This document shows, in pieces, positions 9,459 through 16,955 of a stretch of DNA of 64,000 nt. The position numbers and the translations under genes were made by a program. The DNA lies in NCBI GenBank assembly GCA_963697565.1, contig CAVOOM010000003.1:62001-126000 (forward strand). The letters run 5' to 3'. The stretch is from CAWFSE01 sp963697565 (GTDB lineage: Bacteria; Actinomycetota; Actinomycetes; CAVWCF01). How positions within the stretch are numbered: position 1 is the stretch's first letter; the number at the start of each line of letters is the position of its first letter. Under the pieces are notes generated by a model. It saw nothing but the letters and a program-made list of their open reading frames with translations, was not told the DNA's origin and did not search any database.

Positions 9459-11675
9459 TCAGGCCAGGTCGAACCGGTCGAGGTTCATGACCTTGTCCCA
9501 CGCGGCGACGAAGTCGCGCACGAACTTCTGCTGCGAGTCGTCGCTCGCGTAGACCTCGGCGACCGCGCGCAGCACCGAGTTCGAGCCGAAGACGAGGTCG
9601 ACCCGGCTGCCGGTCCACTTCAGCTCGCCCGTGGCGCGGTCACGCCCCTCGAAGGCGTCCTCGGCCTCGGTCGTCGCCGCCCAGACCGTGTTGAGGTCGA
9701 GCAGGTTCACGAAGAAGTCGTTGGTCAGGGCCTCCGACTGCTGGGTGAAGACGCCGAGCGCGGACTGCCCGTGGTTCGCGCCGAGCACGCGCAGTCCCCC
9801 TACCAGGACGGTCATCTCCGGCGCGGTCAGGGTCAGCAGCTGCGCCTTGTCGACGAGCAGGAACTCCGCCGGCTTGCCGTGCCCCTTCCCCGCGTAGTTG
9901 CGGAACCCGTCCGCGGCGGGCTCGAGGACGGCGAAGGAGTCGACGTCGGTCTGCTCCTGCGACGCGTCCGTGCGGCCCGGCGTGAACGGGACCTCGACGT
10001 CGTACCCGGCGTTCTTGGCGGCCTTCTCGACGGCCGCGCATCCGCCGAGCACGATGACGTCGGCGAGCGAGACCTGCGGGCCGCCGGCGTGCGTCGCGTT
10101 GAACTCGGCCTGCACGCCCTCAAGGGCGCCCAGCACCGTGGCCAGCTCGGCGGGGCTGTTGACGTCCCAACCGCTCTGAGGCGCGAGGCGCACGCGAGCG
10201 CCGTTGGCGCCGCCGCGCTTGTCGGTGCCGCGGAAGGTCGACGCCGAGGCCCAGGCGGTCGAGACCAGCTGGGAAACGGACAGCCCGGAGGCGAGGATCG
10301 CCGCCTTGAGCGCGGCGACGTCGTCGGCGCCGATCAGGGGGTGCGAGACCGCGGGGACCGGGTCCTGCCAGATGAGGTCCTCGGCGGGGACCTCGGCGCC
10401 GAGGTAGCGGGACTTCGGCCCCATGTCGCGGTGGGTCAGCTTGAACCACGCCCGGGCGAAGGCGTCGGCGAACTCCTGCGGGTTGGCCAGGAACCGCCGC
10501 GAGATCTGCTCGTACGCCGGGTCCATCCGCAGCGCGAGGTCGGTCGTGAGCATGACCGGGGCGTGCCGCTTGGACGGGTCCTCGGGATCGGGCACCGTGG
10601 TCGCCGCGGCGGGATCCGTCGGAACCCACTGCCAGGCGCCCGCCGGGCTCTTGGTGAGGTCCCACTCGTAGTTGAAGAGGGTCTCGAAGTAGCTGTTGTC
10701 CCAGGTCGTGGGGGTGGGGGTCCAGGCGCCCTCGAGCCCGCTGGTGATCGTCGCGGCGCCCTTGCCGCTGCCGAAGGTGTTCTTCCAGCCGAGGCCCTGC
10801 TCCGCCAGCGGCGCGGCCTCCGGCTCGCGACCGACGTACTGGTTCGGGTCGGCGGCGCCGTGGGTCTTGCCGAACGTGTGGCCGCCGGCGATGAGGGCGA
10901 CCGTCTCCTCGTCGTTCATCGCCATCCGGGCGAACGTCTCGCGGATGTCCCGGGCCGCCGCCAGCGCGCTCGGGACGCCGTTGGGGCCCTCGGGGTTGAC
11001 GTAGATCAGGCCCATCTGGACGGCGCCGAGCGGGTTCGCGAGCTCGCGGTCACCGGTGTAGCGGGCGTCGCCGAGCCACTCGGCCTCCGACCCCCAGTTG
11101 ACGTCCTCGGGCTCCCAGACGTCGGCGCGACCGCCGCCGAAGCCGAACGTGGTGAAGCCCATCGACTCCAGGGCGCAGTTGCCGGCCAGGATCATCAGGT
11201 CGGCCCACGAGAGGGCGTTGCCGTACTTCTTCTTGACCGGCCACAGCAGGCGCCGCGCCTTGTCGAGGTTGCCGTTGTCCGGCCAGCTGTTGAGCGGGGC
11301 GAAGCGCTGCTGGCCGGCCCCGCCGCCGCCGCGGCCGTCGCTGACGCGGTACGTGCCCGCGCTGTGCCACGCCATCCGGATGAACAGCGGGCCGTAGTGG
11401 CCGTAGTCGGCGGGCCACCAGTCCTGCGAGGTCGTCATGACCTCCTCGATGTCCCGCTTGACGGCCGCGAGGTCGAGGCCCTTGAACGCCTCGGCGTAGT
11501 CGAAGTCCGCGCCCAGGGGGTCGCCCTTGGGGGAGTTCGCGTGCAGGACGCCCACGTCCAGCTGGTTGGGCCACCAGTCCCGGATCGACGTGCCCCCGGC
11601 AGAGTGGACGACGGGGCACTTGCCCCCGGTCTCCTCGTTCATGTCACCTACGACTGCGTCATGGCTGTCAGACAC
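9459..11675 (-). CDS. katG: Catalase-peroxidase KatG
   Basis: The bifunctional heme enzyme (738 residues) destroys H2O2 and has broad peroxidase activity. Visible are the distal RMAWHSAGTYR motif (Trp and His), the LIYVNPEGPNG tyrosine and ARMAMNDEE methionine of the Met-Tyr-Trp adduct, and the proximal GGHTFGKTHG. The C-terminal duplicated domain follows without disruption. Start GTG 11675 is supported by AAAGGA 6 nt upstream and by the family N-terminus; the frame extends upstream through furA sequence. The gene lies 38 nt behind furA, the arrangement in which the Fur-type repressor controls katG and itself. Confidence 0.97.
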   Translation of the reverse strand: MSDSHDAVVGDMNEETGGKCPVVHSAGGTSIRDWWPNQLDVGVLHANSPKGDPLGADFDYAEAFKGLDLAAVKRDIEEVMTTSQDWWPADYGHYGPLFIRMAWHSAGTYRVSDGRGGGGAGQQRFAPLNSWPDNGNLDKARRLLWPVKKKYGNALSWADLMILAGNCALESMGFTTFGFGGGRADVWEPEDVNWGSEAEWLGDARYTGDRELANPLGAVQMGLIYVNPEGPNGVPSALAAARDIRETFARMAMNDEETVALIAGGHTFGKTHGAADPNQYVGREPEAAPLAEQGLGWKNTFGSGKGAATITSGLEGAWTPTPTTWDNSYFETLFNYEWDLTKSPAGAWQWVPTDPAAATTVPDPEDPSKRHAPVMLTTDLALRMDPAYEQISRRFLANPQEFADAFARAWFKLTHRDMGPKSRYLGAEVPAEDLIWQDPVPAVSHPLIGADDVAALKAAILASGLSVSQLVSTAWASASTFRGTDKRGGANGARVRLAPQSGWDVNSPAELATVLGALEGVQAEFNATHAGGPQVSLADVIVLGGCAAVEKAAKNAGYDVEVPFTPGRTDASQEQTDVDSFAVLEPAADGFRNYAGKGHGKPAEFLLVDKAQLLTLTAPEMTVLVGGLRVLGANHGQSALGVFTQQSEALTNDFFVNLLDLNTVWAATTEAEDAFEGRDRATGELKWTGSRVDLVFGSNSVLRAVAEVYASDDSQQKFVRDFVAAWDKVMNLDRFDLA

Positions 11676-11713
11676 GTGAATCCTTTCGGTACCAGGCGGA
11701 TCGGCGGATGGGA

Positions 11714-12145
11714 TCAGGGGTTGTCGGCGAGCGAGCAGGCGGGGCACCGGCCCCAGTAGACGACCTCGGCCTCGTCGATCGAGTAGCCGTGGGCGTCGGA
11801 CGCGGTCAGGCAGGGCGTGTAGTCAACGGCGCAATCGACATCGGCGATGGCGCCGCATGACCGGCACACGACGTGGTGGTGGTTGTCGGCGACCCGCGAC
11901 TCATAGCGGGCCACCGAACCGGCTGGCTCGATGCGGCGTACGAGGCCCGCGGCGGTCAGCACGCGCAGGACGTCGTACACCGCCTGCGTCGACACCTCGC
12001 CGGCCTCTGCCCGCACGGCCGCGATGAGCGCGTCGGTGTCGGCGTGCGGATGCGCGTACACCGCGGTCAGCACCGCCACCCGGGGCCGGGTCACGCGCAG
12101 ATCAGCGCCCCGCAACAGCCGCTCGGCATCCAACGTTGCGGGCAC
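11714..12145 (-). CDS. furA: FurA/FurS-type redox-sensing repressor of katG
   Basis: This Fur-family winged-helix protein has 143 residues from GTG 12145. The DNA-binding half includes ADLRVTRPRVAVLTAV and STQAVYDVLRVLTAAGLVRR. The metal region has NHHHVVC, a CRSC pair and a second CPAC pair near the end, typical of zinc-containing Fur proteins. The position directly before katG matches furA-katG of mycobacteria and furS-cpeB of Streptomyces, where the protein is an autorepressor released by oxidation. A TTG-initiated extension to 12181 is rejected because it would overlap the promoter and operator. Confidence 0.92.
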   Translation of the reverse strand: MPATLDAERLLRGADLRVTRPRVAVLTAVYAHPHADTDALIAAVRAEAGEVSTQAVYDVLRVLTAAGLVRRIEPAGSVARYESRVADNHHHVVCRSCGAIADVDCAVDYTPCLTASDAHGYSIDEAEVVYWGRCPACSLADNP

Positions 12146-12151
12146 CTGGCC

Positions 12152-12181
12152 AGTGTGGACCCATTTTCTGGAATGAGTCAA
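12152..12181 (-). promoter_or_regulatory. furA promoter and Fur operator, probably leaderless transcript
   Basis: On the minus strand TTGACT (12181-12176) lies 18 nt before CACACT (12157-12152), which is 6 nt before the furA GTG. The spacer contains CATTCCAGAAAATGGG, very like the AT-rich furA/furS operator of mycobacteria and Streptomyces. The geometry implies that transcription starts at or next to the start codon. The assignment is by resemblance. Confidence 0.7.
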
Positions 12182-12306
12182 GAAATCGGGTGCGAGTGCC
12201 CGCCCGACAGGTTCAGGCGGTGGCGCTCAAGACGCCCCGTCGCGAAGTCGACAACCAGGAGGACGGACAACCGCGCTAGCCGTCGGCCAGCTTGGAGGGT
12301 GAGCCC

Positions 12307-12486
12307 GTGCGGGTGGCCTACGTCGCCGGAGACGGACCGCTGCAGGGGTGGGCCTACGCCGCGGAGAACCGCCTGCCGCTCAATGAAGAACTCGAGCTGT
12401 CCGTGAAGGACGGGTACTCCGCGGTCTACCGCGTCGGCCAGGGCTGCCAGCTGTGGTTCGTTCGCCTCCTGCCGCCCCTCGACTGA
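12307..12486 (+). CDS. Small hypothetical protein (59 residues)
   Basis: GTG 12307 is preceded by GGAGGG with 7-nt spacing, a good ribosome-binding site. The product is soluble and mixed alpha/beta in appearance (VRVAYVAGDGPLQGWAYAAENRLPLNEELELSVKDG begins it, in short). I do not recognise the family. It is divergent from furA and convergent with the VOC gene. Confidence 0.5.
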   Translation: MRVAYVAGDGPLQGWAYAAENRLPLNEELELSVKDGYSAVYRVGQGCQLWFVRLLPPLD

Positions 12487-12535
12487 TCGTCTGGTCGACC
12501 ACCCAGCAGTACGAGGCCCCGCGAGGCCGACCCGG

Positions 12536-12931
12536 CTATCTGGCCTCGGGGTCGGGCTGGTGGATGCCGAAGGTGTTGCCCTCCGTGTCGATGTAGTAGC
12601 CCTGCCAGGCCATGCCCATCAGCGCCATCTTGGGCAGGGCCACCTGCCCGCCGGCGGCCAGGATGCGCCGCTCGGTCTCGTCGTAGTCACCCACACCGAT
12701 CGTGCAGACGAAGGCGTTGGTCCCCTGGCCGAGGTCGGGGGCTGGCGCCGGCCTCGGCAGCAGCCCGCCGTTGATCCCCAGCTGATCCTCCGGCCCCGTG
12801 ACGATGCCCCAGTACTCCGCGCCGACGAAGTGGCCGTAGTCCTCGAATGCCCATCCGAACACGGCGGCGTAGAACGCCTTGGCCCGCTCGACGTCGTCGG
12901 CCTGGATCTCGAAGTGAACAACCCGGGACAT
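12536..12931 (-). CDS. VOC/glyoxalase-fold protein
   Basis: The 131-residue protein carries one vicinal-oxygen-chelate module pair: VVHFEIQADDVERAKAFYAAVFGW at the N-terminus, with His6 as a candidate metal ligand, and YYIDTEGNTFGIHQPDPEA at the C-terminus, with a Glu ligand. VOC proteins include glyoxalases, dioxygenases and drug-binding resistance proteins; this subfamily is usually left unassigned. ATG 12931 has AGGAGC just upstream. It is divergent from the broken kinase gene. Confidence 0.82.
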   Translation of the reverse strand: MSRVVHFEIQADDVERAKAFYAAVFGWAFEDYGHFVGAEYWGIVTGPEDQLGINGGLLPRPAPAPDLGQGTNAFVCTIGVGDYDETERRILAAGGQVALPKMALMGMAWQGYYIDTEGNTFGIHQPDPEAR

Positions 12932-13022
12932 GGCTCCTCCTCCGTCGGGTGGCCGCAGTATGGCAGCGCCCGTACGACCTCGGCCGGTCGCCGAAGCCTG
13001 CGGCACCCGGCAGGATGGGCAG

Positions 13023-13707
13023 GTGGGCGCCTCAGCGGACTCGCGTGCACCGACGGTCCACGGACTCATCGCCTCGCTGACGGACGCGATCACCGCTCTG
13101 CCCGGTCCCCGAGTCCTCGTCGCCATCGACGGGCCCGACTGCGCGGGGAAGTCGACGCTGGCCGACGCGTGGCCGACGCGTTGGCCCGGCATATGCCTGG
13201 CGATGTCCTTCGCGCGTCGATCGACGGCTTCCACCATCCACGGGAGTACCGGCAGCGACGAGGACCGCTGTCCCCCGAGGGCTACTACCGCGACTCCTTC
13301 GACTACCCACTCCTCGCCCGCCTGCTCCTTGAGCCCTTCCGCTCGGGTGCGCGGGAGGTGGTCCCCCGCGCCTTCGACCCGGTGAGCGAGACGCGGCTTG
13401 CGCCGGAGCCCGTCGTCATCGAGGACCAGGCCGTCTTGGTGTTCGACGGTGTGTTCCTGCTCCGCCCCGACCTCCGCGCCCACTGGGACCTGAGCATCTA
13501 CCTCACGTCGCCCCGGAGGTGTCGCTTGCCCGGGCTCGCGAGCGCGACCGAGCCATCTTCGGCAGCCTCGAGGAGGTCGATCTCCGTTACCGGAAGCGGT
13601 ACATCCCAGGGCAGGCGCTCTACCGAGGTGAGGCCGATCCAAGGGCCGTGGCCGACGTGCTGGTCGACAACTCGGCGCCGGCGGCTCCCGTCGTCCTCCG
13701 GGGGTGA
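13023..13707 (+). pseudogene. Uridine-kinase-like P-loop kinase with two frameshifts
   Basis: Three successive frames together spell one kinase: VLVAIDGPDCAGKSTLADA (Walker A, GPDCAGKST), then VADALARHMPGDVLRASIDGFHHPREYR...YYRDSFDYPLLARLL...FDGVFLLRPDL, then VSLARARERDRAIFG...RYRKRYIPGQALY. The first break is near 13166 (a base missing in GACGC-GTGGCC) and the second near 13507 (ACG-TCGCC, where restoring G gives Y-L-T-V-A-P-E-V-S). The sequence resembles the uridine kinase/phosphoribulokinase superfamily. As read it is not expressed as one protein, but both breaks are single-base losses in short runs, so sequencing error is plausible. Confidence 0.75.
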
Positions 13708-14220
13708 GTATGTTCCTCGCGGTCGGCCAAGCGCACGCTGTGCATCGTGGAAGGTGCCTAGCGGCGAGGCGGGCGGCGGCGCCCCTCGAGCACCGCCGGC
13801 GACGGCGCGGCCCTCGTCGGTGACCTCGACGAGCAGGCTGCGACGGTCTGCGGCGTTGGGTCGGCGCACGACCCACCCACGCCTCTCGAGCGCATCGAGC
13901 GTCGCCGTCATCGTCGCGGACGGCACGAGCACGCGCTCGCTGATCTGCGACGGGGTGAGCGGCTCCCCGGCGCCCTCGACCACGGCGAGCGCGGTGAGCA
14001 CGGCATGGGGGACGTCGAACGTGGCCAGGATCGCGCGATCGAGCTCGGCGGTCAGCGCGACTCCGGTGCGTACGAGCGAGGCGTAGGCCTCGGTGCTGCT
14101 GCGGTCGGCGTCCGGGAACTCCTGCTCGAAGTCCGGGCCGACCCGCACGAGACCAAACGCGGCCGGGGAAGGGCGGCTCGCGCCCCTCCCCGGCCGCGGA
14201 CGCGTGGGCAGGTCAGACAC
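13498..14220 (-). CDS. MarR-family transcriptional regulator with doubtful C-terminus
   Basis: Residues about 27-140 form a MarR winged helix (LTPSQISERVLVPSATMTATLDALERRGWVVRRPNAADRRSLLVEVTDEGRAVA). After that the frame stays open to 13498 but only as sequence antisense to the kinase gene, with no family similarity. Dropping one base near 13783 would instead end the protein at a TAG at 13758-13760, so I suspect a frameshift and place the genuine gene at about 13758-14220. MarR proteins usually repress adjacent genes and respond to phenolic ligands. The likely targets are the neighbours on either side, but no operator was identified. Confidence 0.7.
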   Translation of the reverse strand: MSDLPTRPRPGRGASRPSPAAFGLVRVGPDFEQEFPDADRSSTEAYASLVRTGVALTAELDRAILATFDVPHAVLTALAVVEGAGEPLTPSQISERVLVPSATMTATLDALERRGWVVRRPNAADRRSLLVEVTDEGRAVAGGARGAPPPASPLGTFHDAQRALGRPRGTYSPPEDDGSRRRRVVDQHVGHGPWIGLTSVERLPWDVPLPVTEIDLLEAAEDGSVALASPGKRHLRGDVR

Positions 14221-14314
14221 TCTCGAAGATCTCGATCCGCGGGGCTCGAGTCGTCACCGGTGGCCGATGCCCTGACCGCGCTGCGGCGTGCTCCACGACT
14301 CCTATCCTGAATGC

Positions 14315-14974
14315 GTGGAGGTTGAAGACGTACGCGTGGCGGTGTACGCATCGTTCGCCCGCACAGGCCGAGCCCCCGCGGTCGACCGACTTGCTGCCCG
14401 GTTCTCGGTGACGACAGCGGAGGTCGAGGAAGCGCTGCGGGCGCTCGCGGCCGGTCGCCACCTCGCCCTCGCAGGCGACGGATCCGTTGCCATGGCGCAC
14501 CCGTTCTCGTCGGTGCCACTCGGGTTCTCCGTCATGGGGAAGGAGACGATCTGGTGGGGAGGCTGCGCCTGGGACTCGTTCGCCCTCCCGCACCTGCTGG
14601 CGTGGGAGGGCGAGGTCCTCGTCGCGACGCGTTGTCCCGCCTGCTCTCGCCCGCATGCCTGGTCGGTCGGGACTCAGAAGCCCCCGGACGGCGATCAGGT
14701 CGCGCACTTCCTGGTCCCAGCAGCCCACATGTGGGACGACGTCGTGCACACCTGCGGCCATCAGCGGATCTTCTGCTCGCGTGACTGCGTGAGCAGATGG
14801 CTCCACGACACCGGCCAGGACGAGGGCTACGTCATGGACCTGCCCACCCTCTGGCGGCTCGCCTCCCACTGGTACGACGGACGACTCGACCGCGGGTACG
14901 TCCGGCGCGAACCGTCCGCAGCGCAGGACTACCTGCGCTGCGTGGGGCTCTCGGGTTCCTTCTGGGGCCTGTGA
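14315..14974 (+). CDS. Organomercurial lyase (MerB)-like protein
   Basis: The 219-residue protein has an N-terminal winged-helix-like segment and a C-terminal catalytic fold. Candidate catalytic residues C84 and D87 (GGCAWDSFALP) and C147 (VVHTCGHQRIFCS) have the same spacing, 3 and 63 residues, as C96, D99 and C159 of characterised MerB, which cleaves carbon-mercury bonds. No merA, merR or merT is adjacent, so the physiological substrate is open. GTG 14315 is chosen: TATCCT (14303-14308) lies 6 nt upstream and no Shine-Dalgarno is visible, suggesting a leaderless mRNA. An in-frame GTG at 14288 is possible. Confidence 0.8.
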   Translation: MEVEDVRVAVYASFARTGRAPAVDRLAARFSVTTAEVEEALRALAAGRHLALAGDGSVAMAHPFSSVPLGFSVMGKETIWWGGCAWDSFALPHLLAWEGEVLVATRCPACSRPHAWSVGTQKPPDGDQVAHFLVPAAHMWDDVVHTCGHQRIFCSRDCVSRWLHDTGQDEGYVMDLPTLWRLASHWYDGRLDRGYVRREPSAAQDYLRCVGLSGSFWGL

Positions 14975-15015
14975 GACACGCCTCCCCCCCACGTTGGCCG
15001 TCCGAGTGGCGTGAC

Positions 15016-15408
15016 CTACGCAGGCGATGATGGCGATGAGTGGAGCGCTTCGTGCAGCGCGCTTGCGCCGCGCGCCAGATCGGCCGCCTCGTCGGTTCGT
15101 CCCTGTGCTCGGAACTGGAGCGCGCTGGCTCTCCGGGCAGCGATCTCCTCCTCAACAATGAGCCTCGCCGCGGCCTCGCTCAACGGACGCCGCGCCGCCT
15201 CAGCCGCGCCCAACCCTCTTGACGAACCAGCGAAGTGTTCGTCGCCGGCACCGGAGGACGTATCCATCTCGGTCGGAACCGCCTCGGCGTTCGCCAGCTC
15301 GGCCAACGCCGCGCGCAGGGCCGCCGTTGCACCCCTGTCACCAGAACGCATCGACGTGGCAAGCGCGGCGCGAAGCAGGCTCGCCAGATCGGTCTCCCTC
15401 TGAGTCAC
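15016..15408 (-). CDS. GatB/YqeY-domain-like protein
   Basis: The 130-residue helical protein begins VTQRETDLASLLRAALATSMRSGDRGATAALRAALAELANAEAV, as YqeY-like proteins do, and continues with an AEAARRPLSEAAARLIVEEEIAARRASA helix. The YqeY domain is related to the tail of GatB, the tRNA amidotransferase subunit; a role in tRNA binding is only inferred. GTG 15408 fits the family start. It is convergent with the MerB-like gene. Confidence 0.7.
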   Translation of the reverse strand: MTQRETDLASLLRAALATSMRSGDRGATAALRAALAELANAEAVPTEMDTSSGAGDEHFAGSSRGLGAAEAARRPLSEAAARLIVEEEIAARRASALQFRAQGRTDEAADLARGASALHEALHSSPSSPA

Positions 15409-15609
15409 GCGGCAAGAATCGGCCTGAAGCCCTGGGACTGACAACCCAGTTCCGGAAAGGTCGAGCCGCTGCGCAGCGATTCCCGCCCCCTGAGGAGTCA
15501 ACTGGCCAGGTCGGCGCCTGCGGCGAATCTCCGCCACACTCGCCCGCAAGGACCTTGACCATTTCAACCCGCCGGACGCGCCTGCGCGCGCAACGGCCTG
15601 GAGGACCCA

Positions 15610-16230
15610 ATGGCGAGGATTGTCTCCACCTTGTTCGCGACGCTCGATGGCGTGGTCGAGATTGACCCTGCGTGGCACTTCCCGTACTTCGACGAGAACA
15701 TGGGCGCCGCGGTCAGTGAGGACTACGAGGGCGTGGACGTGCTGCTCCTCGGCCGGGTGACCTACGACAGCTTCGCGGGCGCATGGCCCGATCGGGAGGC
15801 CGAGGGCGGGGAGGACGCTACGTTCGCCAGGCAGTTGGGAGACACCCGGAAGGTCGTCGCGACGCACGGGGACCAGGAGCTCGGCTGGCGCAATGCGGAG
15901 CGCGTGGACGGCGACCTGCTCGAGGCGATGACGGCGCTGAAGTCCGAGACGGCGATCGACAAGATCCTGGTGGCCGGGTCGGTCTCTGTGGTGCGGCAGC
16001 TGCTCGCGGCGGGGCTGCTCGACGAATTGCGTCTGCTGGTGCACCCGGTGGCGGCCCGCCGCGGCATGCGGCTGTTCGACGAGGGCGAGCCGATCTACCC
16101 CCTGCGGTTGCTGAGCTCGCAGGCCTTTCCCACCGGCGTCCTCCGTCTCATCTACTCCCCGGGGGAGCTTCCCGGGGCGCAGACGTACGACGACGTAGCC
16201 GACAAGACGCCAGGCGCGCGCCGGGGCTGA
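15610..16230 (+). CDS. Dihydrofolate-reductase-like (RibD C-terminal) protein
   Basis: The 206-residue protein has the RibD C-terminal/DHFR fold: N-terminal MARIVSTLFATLDGVVEID, the central VDVLLLGRVTYDSFAGAWPD and a nucleotide-binding-like ILVAGSVSVVRQLLAAGLLDELRLLVHPV. Such stand-alone proteins are common in actinobacteria and are presumed NADPH-dependent reductases of unknown substrate. GGAGG lies about 7 nt before ATG 15610. It is the last gene before the repeat-separated array; repeat R1 starts 20 nt after its stop. Confidence 0.85.
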   Translation: MARIVSTLFATLDGVVEIDPAWHFPYFDENMGAAVSEDYEGVDVLLLGRVTYDSFAGAWPDREAEGGEDATFARQLGDTRKVVATHGDQELGWRNAERVDGDLLEAMTALKSETAIDKILVAGSVSVVRQLLAAGLLDELRLLVHPVAARRGMRLFDEGEPIYPLRLLSSQAFPTGVLRLIYSPGELPGAQTYDDVADKTPGARRG

Positions 16231-16250
16231 TCCGCAACACCAAGGCCGAG

Positions 16251-16336
16251 CAGCGGGACTATCGCGGGCACCCCCACACGTCGCAAGAACCTCTGGTGAG
16301 CTCAAGGATCCTGGAGCGGCATTGCCCGGCATTCGG
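16251..16336 (+). repeat. Interspersed repeat R1 (partial copy)
   Basis: The core reads GGGCACCCCCACACGTCGCAAG (about 16265-16286). The downstream part (GGTGAGCTCAAGG ... CCCGGCAT) resembles the same part of R2. The 5' half of the element is missing or diverged. Confidence 0.6.
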
Positions 16337-16389
16337 TATCGCTTCGCGTTCCTCCGACGTGATTGCCGACCCGGTCGTACCGTTGAGGC

Positions 16390-16740
16390 ATGACTGGAAG
16401 TGACCGCACCACCCTGCGTCAGTTGGTCGAGGAAGGGAAGCGAAGAGGCGGCCGATCGCCTCGCTTACCTCGCGAGCCAGGACGGGGATGTCGAGACGCT
16501 GAAGTACCTCATCGACGCTGGGAACGAGTCGGCGGGCGACCTTCTGGCACAGCAGGCTGCCGAGAAGGGCGACCTCGAGACGCTTGAGTATCTGATCGAC
16601 AACGGCGTCGCATCTGCGGCCGACCAGCGAGCGAAGATCGCAGCGGAGCACGGAGACGCCGCGACGTTGCAGCGCCTTGTGGACGAGGGCAGCGACGTAG
16701 CTCAGGCTTTGCTGGACGCACGATCCGCGACACGGAGTAG
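16390..16740 (+). pseudogene. Protein of 28-residue helical repeats, frameshifted near its start
   Basis: Three clear repeats of about 28 residues follow each other: AADRLAYLASQDGDVETLKYLIDAGNES, AGDLLAQQAAEKGDLETLEYLIDNGVAS and AADQRAKIAAEHGDAATLQRLVDEGSDV, each a helix pair ending in a Gly/Asn turn, like ankyrin- or TPR-type solenoids. ATG 16390 (MTGSDRTTLRQLVEEG) is in a different frame from the repeats; removing one A near 16440 joins them as VEEG-SEEAADRLA. The frame stays open through repeat R2 to 17059, so the true end is unclear. A protein-binding role is an inference. Confidence 0.55.
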
Positions 16741-16872
16741 CCGCGACGAACTGCCGGCCGGTGCGCCATCGGCGCTGCTACGGGGACGGGCGGCGCCACC
16801 TCGCTGGGCAACCCCACAAGTCGCCAATACACCCGGTGAGCCCAAGGGGCATAGCGGGCAGTATCCGGGCAT
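16741..16872 (+). repeat. Interspersed repeat R2
   Basis: It contains GTGCGCCATCGGCGC (a small hairpin, GCGCC-ATC-GGCGC), GGCGCCACCTCGCTGGG and the core CAACCCCACAAGTCGCCAAT, followed by a GGTGAGCCCAAGG ... ATCCGGGCAT tail shared in part with R1. The XRE-cupin gene starts 84 nt downstream. Confidence 0.75.
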
Positions 16873-16955
16873 AGGCGCGGGCCAGCGCCCAGCCGACCGC
16901 GTACCGACCAAGCGCGAGCGACAGTGCATCTTGCTACTCTCGTCAGTGCACTATC

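Noticed and set aside
9354..11759. An 801-codon open frame on the plus strand opposite katG
   Set aside because: It mirrors katG codon by codon; high GC leaves antisense frames open. Composition is Arg/Gly/Val-rich without domains, and katG is unambiguous.
13518..13707. A separate small protein MSLARARERDRAIFG... at the end of the kinase region
   Set aside because: It is the C-terminal part of the P-loop kinase, separated only by a one-base loss near 13507.
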